This document shows, piece after piece, positions 5,300-10,274 of a DNA stretch of 10,274 nucleotides. The notes beneath the pieces are model-generated. The model worked only from the letters and a program-made list of their open reading frames with translations, ran no database searches and was not told where the DNA came from. The position numbers and the translations under genes were made by a program. Source of the stretch: DASXTS01 sp036505275 (GTDB taxonomy: Bacteria > Actinomycetota > Actinomycetes > Mycobacteriales > Pseudonocardiaceae); the NCBI GenBank assembly GCA_036505275.1, contig DASXTS010000393.1:1-10274 (forward strand), written 5' to 3'. How positions within the stretch are numbered: the first letter of the stretch is position 1; each line of letters starts with the position of its first letter.

Positions 5300-5341
5300 C
5301 GTGAGTGGCAAATGGTGCTGTAGCACCATTTGCCACTCACG
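5300..5341. terminator. 42-bp palindrome (20-bp arms, 2-nt centre) at the methyltransferase 3' end
   Basis: The arms CGTGAGTGGCAAATGGTGCT and its exact reverse complement flank a 2-nt centre, GT, at 5320-5321. RNA from either strand would fold into a very stable hairpin. The minus-strand TGA stop of the upstream methyltransferase gene (5337-5339) is inside the arm, and rlmN begins 33 bp beyond the other end. No U run follows, so termination would be of the unusual tract-less type sometimes proposed for actinobacteria. Its lower GC content than the surroundings and its perfection suggest a dispersed palindromic element rather than a locally evolved terminator. Confidence 0.7.
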
Positions 5342-6074
5342 GACGCAGCCGCACCTGGATCCGGTAGCGGACCGGGATGGTCAGGTCCACGGTCTCGGCG
5401 ATGGCTCGGGCCGCCACCTTGGGGCTGAACTCGATGCGCAGCACGGACTCCAGGGTGACCCGGTCGTCGAAGCGCCACACCGTATCCACCAGGGTGGTGC
5501 TGAAGCCACGGCGCTCGAAGAACACCCGCGCGGCGTGCGGGTCGTAGCGCGGCGCGGCGGCCCGCATCCAGGCGCCGTACGGCGGCGCGGTGGCGTCCAG
5601 GTCGACGATGGCCAGCGCGCCGCCGGGGCGCAGGATGCGGTCGGCCTCCACCAGGCCGGGCTCGCAGCCCGTGCCGAAGAAGTACGCGGTACGGGCGTGC
5701 ACCAGGTCGATGCTGGCCGCCGGCAGGCCGGTGGCCTGGGCATGTGCCACCCGGACGGTGACGTTGGGCAGGCCGGCGACCCGCTGGCGGGCCCGCGCCA
5801 CCAGCCGGCCAACCGGCTCGATGCCGGTCACGGTGGCCGCGGTGCGCGCGAACACCGGCAGGTGGAAGCCGTCGCCGCAGCCGATGTCGACCACCCGCGC
5901 GCCGTCCCACGGGCACGCCTGGCGCAGCGTTTGCCAGATCGCGCCGTCCGCGTCCTGGGCGCGGTTCTCCGCTTCGTAGATCTCGGGCCAGCTCCAGATG
6001 TTCGGGCTGGGGATCACCCGCTGTTCCCGCGGTTGTTCCCGCCCCTGTTCCCGCTGCACTGGCCGCCGCACCAC
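5337..6074 (-). CDS. Class I SAM-dependent methyltransferase, substrate unknown
   Basis: A Rossmann-fold methyltransferase of up to 245 residues. Motif I VVDIGCGDGFHLPVF is at 61-75, the acidic ribose-binding residue is E86 in GIEP, SIDLVHARTAYFFGTGCEPG at 121-140 includes the motif IV region, and LRPGG at 148-152 is the post-motif loop. This resembles the Methyltransf_11/25 type. The target is not predictable; small-molecule or quinone-type substrates are common in this fold. The start is uncertain: GTG at 6074 or 6071, with GAGGG a few bases upstream, includes three Arg-Glu-Gln repeats; GTG at 6017 (226 aa) begins exactly at the conserved-looking IPSPNIWSWPEIYEAENRAQD segment and excludes them. 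The cdsA stop is 6 nt before the longest start, so it belongs to the frr-cdsA transcription unit. Its stop codon is formed by the 42-bp palindrome. Confidence 0.85.
   Translation of the reverse strand: MVRRPVQREQGREQPREQRVIPSPNIWSWPEIYEAENRAQDADGAIWQTLRQACPWDGARVVDIGCGDGFHLPVFARTAATVTGIEPVGRLVARARQRVAGLPNVTVRVAHAQATGLPAASIDLVHARTAYFFGTGCEPGLVEADRILRPGGALAIVDLDATAPPYGAWMRAAAPRYDPHAARVFFERRGFSTTLVDTVWRFDDRVTLESVLRIEFSPKVAARAIAETVDLTIPVRYRIQVRLRP
6018..6053 (-). repeat. 12-bp x3 tandem repeat encoding Arg-Glu-Gln-x
   Basis: Three 12-bp units sharing CGGGAACA on the minus strand occupy 6042-6053, 6030-6041 and 6018-6029. If translated they give RdEQ-like units REQG, REQP, REQR at residues 8-19 of the methyltransferase. 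The array ends exactly at the alternative GTG start at 6017. Each unit is purine-rich and could act as a weak ribosome binding site for that start. Confidence 0.85.
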
Positions 6075-6080
6075 GGACCC

Positions 6081-6926
6081 TCAGCTCGGCACCAGCAGGG
6101 ACAGCAGGCACCAGGACACGACGGCCGACGGCAGCAGCGAGTCGAGCCGGTCCATCAGGCCGCCGTGCCCGGGCAGGATCGTGCCCATGTCCTTCAGTCC
6201 GAGGTCACGCTTCATCAGCGACTCGGCGAGGTCGCCGAGGGTGGCGCTGAGCACCACGGCGACGCCGAGCAGCACGCCGGCCAACGGCCGCCCGCCAAGG
6301 CCGAACACGACCACAGCGCTAGCACCGACCACGCCCGCGACCAACGAGCCGGCGAAGCCCTCCCAGGACTTCTTCGGGCTGATCGTGGGGGCCATCAGGT
6401 GCCGGCCGAGGAACACCCCGGACGCGTAGCCGCCGATGTCCGAGCACACCACCGTGATCAGGAACGCCAGCGCCCGCGCGGAGCCGTCGGCCGGCAGCAC
6501 CAGCAGCACGGCGAAGGACGCCGCGAGCGGGAGGTAGGCGGCGACGAAAATCGACGCGGTGACGTCGCGGACGTATCCCGGCGCGCCGCCGCGGAAGCGC
6601 CAGACCAGGCAGCCGAGCACCGTGAGCGCGAACACGACCACCAGCCCCGCGCGCCCGTACGGCCAGCACAGCCACATCATGGCCTGACCGCCGACCAGCA
6701 GCGGCGGCAGCGGGACCCGGATGCCACCGCCGCGGCGCAGCGCTCCGGCGAGCTCCCAGGTGGCCACTCCGATGGCCGCGGCCACGATGCCGATGAACAC
6801 GTGCCGGACGGTGAGCAGCGCCAGCAGAGCGCCGCCGCCCAGCGTCACCCCGACGCCGATCGCGGCCGGCAGGTTCCGGCCCGCACGCGACCTGGGCTCG
6901 GCCTGCTCGGCCGGTGCCACCTCCAC
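6081..6926 (-). CDS. cdsA: Phosphatidate cytidylyltransferase (CDP-diglyceride synthase)
   Basis: An integral membrane enzyme that makes CDP-diacylglycerol from phosphatidic acid and CTP, the branch point for phosphatidylglycerol, cardiolipin and phosphatidylinositol synthesis. The family signature is intact at residues 236-262: S236, K239-R240, K245-D246, H254-G-G, D259-R260 and D262. CSDIGGY at 161-167 and PKKSWEG at 184-190 are also characteristic. About seven or eight hydrophobic segments alternate with short polar loops; the first 19 residues form a charged cytoplasmic leader. The GTG start at 6926 is preceded by an AGGTAG stretch that overlaps the end of frr, leaving a 9-nt gap. The length (281 aa) is normal. 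It is in the conserved pyrH-frr-cdsA order. Confidence 0.97.
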   Translation of the reverse strand: MEVAPAEQAEPRSRAGRNLPAAIGVGVTLGGGALLALLTVRHVFIGIVAAAIGVATWELAGALRRGGGIRVPLPPLLVGGQAMMWLCWPYGRAGLVVVFALTVLGCLVWRFRGGAPGYVRDVTASIFVAAYLPLAASFAVLLVLPADGSARALAFLITVVCSDIGGYASGVFLGRHLMAPTISPKKSWEGFAGSLVAGVVGASAVVVFGLGGRPLAGVLLGVAVVLSATLGDLAESLMKRDLGLKDMGTILPGHGGLMDRLDSLLPSAVVSWCLLSLLVPS

Positions 6927-6935
6927 CTGCGCTAC

Positions 6936-7493
6936 CTATACCTCGAGCAGCTCGGCTTCCTTGTGCTTGACCAGGTCGTCCACCTGGTGCACGTACTTCC
7001 CGGTGGTGGTCTCCAGCTCCTTCTCGGCGCGCCGCACGTCGTCCTCGCCGGACTCGCCGTCCCTGATCAGCTTTTCCAGCGCCTCCTTGGCCTTGCGGCG
7101 CACGCCACGGATGGAGATCCGGGCGTCCTCGCCCTTGGAATGCGCCAACCGGACCAGCTCCCGGCGCCGCTCCTCGGACAGCTGCGGCACGATCACCCTG
7201 ATCACGGTGCCGTCGTTGGTCGGGTTCACGCCGAGATCGGAGTTGCGGATGGCCTTCTCCATGGCCTGCATGTTCTTCGGGTCGTACGGCTTGATCACCA
7301 GCATCCGGGCCTCCGCTACGTTGATGCTGGCCACCTGATTGAGCGGCGTCTGCGTGCCGTAGTAGTCGATGCTGAGGTGGGAGAACATGGCGGGGTTGGC
7401 CCGGCCGGTACGGACGGTGGCCAGGTCCTCCTTGGCCACGGAGACGGCCTTCTCCATCTTCTCCTCGGCCTCAAAGAGGGTCTCCTCGATCAC
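6936..7493 (-). CDS. frr: Ribosome recycling factor
   Basis: RRF splits the post-termination ribosome together with EF-G, releasing mRNA and tRNA for another round of initiation. The protein is 185 aa, the standard size. The helical domain begins EAEEKMEKAV and carries VRTGRANPAMFSHLSIDYYGTQTPLNQ-type residues at about 27-53 (seen as TGRANP at 29-34 and DYYGT at 43-47). The small beta domain contains IRVIVPQLSEERRREL near 97-112, and GEDARISIRGVRRKAKE follows in helix 2. The start is GTG at 7493; AGGAG at 7499-7503 overlaps the pyrH stop codon region, with 5 nt spacing, so translation is probably coupled to pyrH (8-nt gap). Confidence 0.98.
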   Translation of the reverse strand: MIEETLFEAEEKMEKAVSVAKEDLATVRTGRANPAMFSHLSIDYYGTQTPLNQVASINVAEARMLVIKPYDPKNMQAMEKAIRNSDLGVNPTNDGTVIRVIVPQLSEERRRELVRLAHSKGEDARISIRGVRRKAKEALEKLIRDGESGEDDVRRAEKELETTTGKYVHQVDDLVKHKEAELLEV

Positions 7494-7501
7494 GGCTGCT
7501 C

Positions 7502-8266
7502 CTACCTCACGCTGCTGTCAAGGCTGTTCAAGCTCGACGGCGAGCTGACCAGTGTCCCGATCCTCTCACCACGCACCGCCCGTGCGATGTTTCCCTCGGT
7601 CAGCAGATTGAACACGATGATCGGCATATTGTTGTCCATGCACAGACTGAAGGCGGTGGAGTCGGCGACCCGCAGGCCACGCTCCAGCGCCTCCCGGTGT
7701 GTGATGTGCTCGAACATGGTCGCCGACGGGTCGATCCGCGGGTCGGCGGTGTAGACGCCGTCCACCGCCTTGCCCATCAGCACGACCTCGGCGCCGATCT
7801 CAAGGGCGCGCTGCGCCGCCGTGGTGTCGGTTGAGAAGTACGGCATGCCGGCGCCCGCGCCGAAGATCACCACGCGGCCCTTCTCCAGGTGCCGGATGGC
7901 GCGGCGCGGTATGTAGGGCTCGGCCACCTGACCCATGGTGATCGCGGTCTGCACCCTGGTGTCGATGCCCTGCTGACGCTCCAGGAAATCCTGCAGCGCA
8001 AGGCAGTTCATCACGGTGCCGAGCATGCCCATGTAGTCGGCCCTGGCCCGGTCCATGCCCCGCTGCTGCAGCTCCTCGCCGCGGAAGAAGTTGCCGCCGC
8101 CGATCACCACGGCCATCTGCACGCCACCGCGGACCACGTCGGCGATCTGCCTGGCGACCGTGGACACCACATCCGGGTCGACCCCGACGGCGCCACCGCC
8201 GAACATCTCGCCGCCGAGCTTGAGTAGGACCCTGCGATAGGACGCTCGCGCCCCGTTGCCGCTCAA
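7502..8266 (-). CDS. pyrH: Uridylate kinase (UMP kinase), probable TTG start
   Basis: The enzyme phosphorylates UMP to UDP with ATP in pyrimidine nucleotide synthesis; bacterial UMPKs are hexamers of the amino acid kinase fold, activated by GTP and inhibited by UTP. Visible motifs: KLGGEMFGGG at 16-25, IGGGNFFRG at 55-63, GAGAGMPYFSTDT at 136-148 and GVYTADPR at 170-177. I place the start at TTG 8266, giving MSGNGARASYRRVLLKLGGE and 254 aa. AGGAGG at 8271-8276 lies 4 nt upstream, and no ATG or GTG suits the family start; the ATG at 8335 would run through the post-tsf hairpin. TATCGT on the minus strand at 8299-8304 resembles an actinobacterial -10 box, without a clear -35, so a separate promoter after the tsf terminator is plausible. 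Heads the pyrH-frr-cdsA unit. Confidence 0.95.
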   Translation of the reverse strand: MSGNGARASYRRVLLKLGGEMFGGGAVGVDPDVVSTVARQIADVVRGGVQMAVVIGGGNFFRGEELQQRGMDRARADYMGMLGTVMNCLALQDFLERQQGIDTRVQTAITMGQVAEPYIPRRAIRHLEKGRVVIFGAGAGMPYFSTDTTAAQRALEIGAEVVLMGKAVDGVYTADPRIDPSATMFEHITHREALERGLRVADSTAFSLCMDNNMPIIVFNLLTEGNIARAVRGERIGTLVSSPSSLNSLDSSVR

Positions 8267-8309
8267 CCGTCCTCCTCGTGCGCCCAGCCTGGTGTCGCAC
8301 GATAGCGAA

Positions 8310-8348
8310 GGGACCCTCCGGTGCGCCGACCGCACCGGACGGGTTCCC
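8310..8348 (-). terminator. Terminator-like hairpin after tsf
   Basis: Left arm 8310-8325 pairs with right arm 8331-8348 around a 5-nt loop: nine perfect pairs next to the loop (TCCGGTGCG with CGCACCGGA), then seven more after skipping single bases at 8340 and 8345. It begins 15 bp after the tsf stop and ends just before the pyrH promoter region. Only two U residues follow, so it is a U-poor intrinsic terminator or transcript-end stabiliser. It probably separates the rpsB-tsf unit from pyrH-frr-cdsA. Confidence 0.7.
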
Positions 8349-8363
8349 GTTCGCGCTGGTTGG

Positions 8364-9188
8364 TCAGGCCTGCCCGACCTCGAATCGGGCGAAGCGGCTC
8401 ACCGTGACACCGGCGTCGTCCAGCAGCGCCCGCACGCTCTTCTTCGAGTCCTGCACGGACGGTTGCTCCAGCAGCACGGTGTCCTTGAAGAAGCCGTTGA
8501 GCCGGCCGTCGACGATCCTGGGCAACGCCTGCTCGGGCTTGCCCTCCTCGCGGGCGGTCTCCTCGGCGATCCGCCGCTCGGCGGCCACCACGTCGGCCGG
8601 CACCTGGTCCCTGGTGACGTAGCGTGGCCGCATCGCGGCGACCTGCATGGCCGTGCCGCGGGCTGCCTCGGCCGCGGCCGCGCCGTCGCCGGCATACTCG
8701 ACGAGCACGCCAACCGCCGGCGGCAGATCGGCGGCCCGGCGGTGCAGATAGCTGGCGACGGGGCCGTCAAAGGAGACCACCCTGCGCAGCTCGAGCTTCT
8801 CGCCGATCCGCGCGGACAGCTCGGCGATCGCCTCGGCGACGGTCCGGCCGTCCAGGTCGGCGCCGGCCAGGGTGTCCACGTCGGTGGCCCTGGTCTGCCT
8901 GGCCACCGCGACGATCTTGTTCGCGAGCTGCTGGAACTCGGCGTTCTTGGCAACGAAGTCGGTCTCGCAGTTCAGCTCGACCATGACGCCGTCGTCGGCG
9001 GCGACCAGCCCGTTGGCGGTGGCCCGCTGGGCACGCTTGCCGACGTCCTTGGCGCCCTTGATGCGCAGCAGCTCGGTAGCCTTCTCGAAGTCGCCATCCG
9101 CCTCCTGCAGAGCCTTCTTGCAGTCCATCATGCCGGCCCCGGTGAGGTCCCTGAGGTGCTTGACGTCGGCGGTGGTGATGTTCGCCAT
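8364..9188 (-). CDS. tsf: Translation elongation factor Ts
   Basis: EF-Ts is the guanine nucleotide exchange factor that regenerates EF-Tu-GTP from EF-Tu-GDP. The N-terminal UBA-like domain has the EF-Ts signature region LRDLTGAGMMDCKKAL at 12-27. The second signature, ELNCETDFVAKN, at about 71-82, includes the TDFVA residues that insert into EF-Tu. The rest forms the core dimerisation domain, ending VSRFARFEVGQA. The length is 274 aa, typical of actinobacteria. ATG at 9188 has AGGA a few bases upstream. It lies 108 nt after rpsB, with a strong hairpin between, the usual arrangement for unequal expression of S2 and EF-Ts. Confidence 0.98.
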   Translation of the reverse strand: MANITTADVKHLRDLTGAGMMDCKKALQEADGDFEKATELLRIKGAKDVGKRAQRATANGLVAADDGVMVELNCETDFVAKNAEFQQLANKIVAVARQTRATDVDTLAGADLDGRTVAEAIAELSARIGEKLELRRVVSFDGPVASYLHRRAADLPPAVGVLVEYAGDGAAAAEAARGTAMQVAAMRPRYVTRDQVPADVVAAERRIAEETAREEGKPEQALPRIVDGRLNGFFKDTVLLEQPSVQDSKKSVRALLDDAGVTVSRFARFEVGQA

Positions 9189-9232
9189 CGTGTTCCTGTC
9201 CGTCCTAACTGGTGGTTGTGCGACGTTTCATG

Positions 9233-9269
9233 GCGCCGCCGCGGTTCTTAACGTCGTCCGCGGCGGCGC
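9233..9269 (-). promoter_or_regulatory. Intercistronic rpsB-tsf hairpin (candidate attenuator)
   Basis: GCGCCGCCGCGG at 9233-9244 pairs perfectly with 9258-9269, giving a 12-bp, almost pure GC stem with a 13-nt loop. It lies 27 nt after the rpsB stop and 44 nt before the tsf start. No U run follows. By analogy with the partial terminator between rpsB and tsf in E. coli, it may lower tsf transcription or protect the rpsB message; this is inference. Confidence 0.65.
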
Positions 9270-9296
9270 TGTTCCGATCTTGGGCCCTTGGCTGAC

Positions 9297-10130
9297 TCAG
9301 CCCTTGGAGTTCTGGCCGGCGGTCGCTGGCGCCTCACCGGCCGCGGTGCGCACCAGCAGCTCCTGCTCCCACTCGGCCAGCGGCTCGTCCGTGCCGACGC
9401 CGGGCTCTGGCTTGTCCTGGCCTTCGGCGGCGCTGCTGCGGCCGGACCGGGACATCAGCCCGTCGGCGGCGGCGTCGGCCACGACGCGGGTCAGCAGCGC
9501 GGCCGAGCGGATGGCGTCGTCGTTGCCTGGGATCGGGTAGTCGACCTCATCGGGATCGCAGTTGGTGTCCAGGATCGCGATCACCGGAATGTTCAGTTTG
9601 CGGGCCTCGCCGACCGCGATGTGCTCCTTGTTGGTGTCCACGATCCACACCGCGCTGGGCACCTTCGCCATGTCCCTGATGCCGCCGAGGGTCTTCTCGA
9701 GCTTGTCCTTCTCCCTGGTCAGCATCAGGATTTCCTTCTTGTTCAGCCCGACGAAGCCGCCGGTCTGCTCCATGGACTCGAGCTCCTTGAGCCGCTGAAG
9801 GCGCTTGTGCACGGTCTGGAAGTTGGTGAGCATCCCGCCCAACCAACGCTGGTTGACGTACGGCATGCCGATCCGCTGCGCCTGCTTGGCGATCGCCTCC
9901 TGGGCCTGCTTCTTGGTGCCGACGAACAGGATGCTGCCGCCGTGGGCGACGGTCTCCTTGACGAACTCGTAGGCCCGCTCGATGTAGGTCAGGGTCTGCT
10001 GCAGGTCGATGATGTAGATGCCGTTGCGCTCGGTGAAGATGAAGCGCTTCATCTTCGGGTTCCAGCGCCGGGTCTGGTGCCCGAAGTGTGCGCCGGAGTC
10101 GAGCAGTTGCTTCATGGTGACGACGGCCAT
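9297..10130 (-). CDS. rpsB: 30S ribosomal protein S2
   Basis: S2 binds the head-body junction of the 30S subunit and is required for stable S1 and mRNA binding where S1 is present. The protein starts MAVVTMKQLLDSGAHFGHQ, the typical N-terminus. The first family block, RRWNPKMKRFIFTERNGIYIID, lies at about 21-42; ILFVGTKKQAQEAI at about 67-80; QRWLGGMLTNF at 93-103; and the second signature IPVIAILDTNCDPDEVDYPIPGNDDA lies at about 180-205. A polar, acidic tail of about 50 residues extends past residue 225, common in actinobacterial S2. The total is 277 aa. ATG at 10130 has only a distant GAGGT (about 12 nt upstream), so the leader structures may govern translation. Confidence 0.98.
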   Translation of the reverse strand: MAVVTMKQLLDSGAHFGHQTRRWNPKMKRFIFTERNGIYIIDLQQTLTYIERAYEFVKETVAHGGSILFVGTKKQAQEAIAKQAQRIGMPYVNQRWLGGMLTNFQTVHKRLQRLKELESMEQTGGFVGLNKKEILMLTREKDKLEKTLGGIRDMAKVPSAVWIVDTNKEHIAVGEARKLNIPVIAILDTNCDPDEVDYPIPGNDDAIRSAALLTRVVADAAADGLMSRSGRSSAAEGQDKPEPGVGTDEPLAEWEQELLVRTAAGEAPATAGQNSKG

Positions 10131-10156
10131 TGCCGGTTTGCACCTCGTGGTGTCTG

Positions 10157-10184
10157 GCGCGCCCGTCGTGGTGGTCGGGCGCGC
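10157..10184 (-). promoter_or_regulatory. rpsB leader stem-loop 2 (proximal)
   Basis: GCGCGCCCG at 10157-10165 pairs perfectly with CGGGCGCGC at 10176-10184 around a 10-nt loop. It lies 26 nt upstream of the rpsB start codon, just ahead of the presumed GAGGT ribosome binding site. S2 represses its own mRNA leader in gammaproteobacteria; whether this unrelated-looking structure does the same is inference. Confidence 0.55.
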
Positions 10185-10188
10185 GTGG

Positions 10189-10208
10189 CGGTTCGTCGCG
10201 GCGAACCG
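10189..10208 (-). promoter_or_regulatory. rpsB leader stem-loop 1 (distal)
   Basis: CGGTTCG at 10189-10195 pairs with CGAACCG at 10202-10208 around a 6-nt loop, 4 nt from the proximal stem-loop, so the two could stack. The remaining leader to the window edge (10209-10274) shows no gene; a 9-bp string CCGGTTTGC at 10265-10273 repeats one at 10133-10141 just before the start codon. No clear promoter is visible. Confidence 0.45.
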
Positions 10209-10274
10209 GGTGGTGTCGCCGCCCTGGTTCCCTCTGGCGCCCGCTCCCGCCTCCCGTGGTGACCCCGGTTTGCG

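Noticed and set aside
5267..5329. Longer RlmN N-terminus starting at 5329
   Set aside because: The extra 21 residues are read from the palindrome and DnaA-box region, while MTAVSLQFSAP at 5266 fits a normal start.
3936..5336. A 466-codon minus-strand open frame overlapping rlmN and ligC in another frame
   Set aside because: The translation is Arg/Gly/Ala-rich shadow sequence, while RlmN and LigC motifs are in the other frames.
5289..5341. Replication origin suggested by the DnaA box and palindrome
   Set aside because: Only one box, no AT-rich unwinding region and no dnaA/dnaN neighbours.
5300..5341. Insertion sequence end
   Set aside because: No transposase gene or matching second inverted repeat in the window; it is a self-contained palindrome.
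5301..7754. An 817-codon plus-strand open frame opposite the methyltransferase, cdsA, frr and pyrH
   Set aside because: It is the antisense of four well-identified genes, is rich in His, Arg, Gly and Gln as expected from reversed GC-rich codons, and shows no recognisable domain or ribosome binding site.
1..10274. tRNA, rRNA or riboswitch genes
   Set aside because: I saw no cloverleaf, rRNA or recognisable riboswitch pattern on reading both strands, although I could not run a covariance-model search.

Overview
The window is high-GC DNA (about 70% G+C by eye) from an actinobacterium. The minus-strand order rpsB, tsf, pyrH, frr, cdsA, then rlmN and dxr is the conserved actinobacterial translation/phospholipid/isoprenoid block. 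The stand-alone LigC-type ligase, the separate LigD-type polymerase and the DUF1918 and DUF2631 proteins also fit actinobacteria. A Pseudonocardiales-like origin is my guess and is not proven by the sequence.

Right half (10274 down to about 6081, all minus strand): an rpsB leader with two stem-loops; rpsB and tsf separated by a strong intercistronic hairpin; a long terminator-like hairpin after tsf; then pyrH (probable TTG start), frr and cdsA, packed with 8-9 nt gaps. These encode ribosomal protein S2, elongation factor Ts, UMP kinase, ribosome recycling factor and CDP-diglyceride synthase.

Middle (6074 down to 2341, minus strand): a class I SAM methyltransferase, then a 42-nt near-perfect palindrome that supplies its stop codon and sits 2 nt from a perfect DnaA box. 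Next come rlmN, which carries an unusual in-frame duplicated insertion, then a LigC-like ATP-dependent DNA ligase translationally linked to rlmN, and a TIGR03086-family DinB-like protein with a (Asn-Ala-Ser)5 N-terminus.

Left part: three plus-strand genes (DUF1918; a DUF2631 membrane protein with a seven-histidine ladder; a LigD-type polymerase domain protein) run toward the middle and meet the TIGR03086 gene tail to tail with one base between them. At the left edge, the 5' part of dxr lies on the minus strand, divergent from the DUF1918 gene.

The most notable points are: (1) a split NHEJ pair (polymerase plus ligase) placed inside an otherwise housekeeping rlmN-dxr interval; (2) five short tandem repeats, mostly with periods that are multiples of three, confined to the accessory part (about 0.5-6.1 kb) and absent by eye from the core genes; (3) the palindrome/DnaA-box unit; (4) the rlmN insertion just upstream of a catalytic cysteine. 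I see no new multi-gene defence system, phage, IS element, CRISPR array, tRNA or rRNA.
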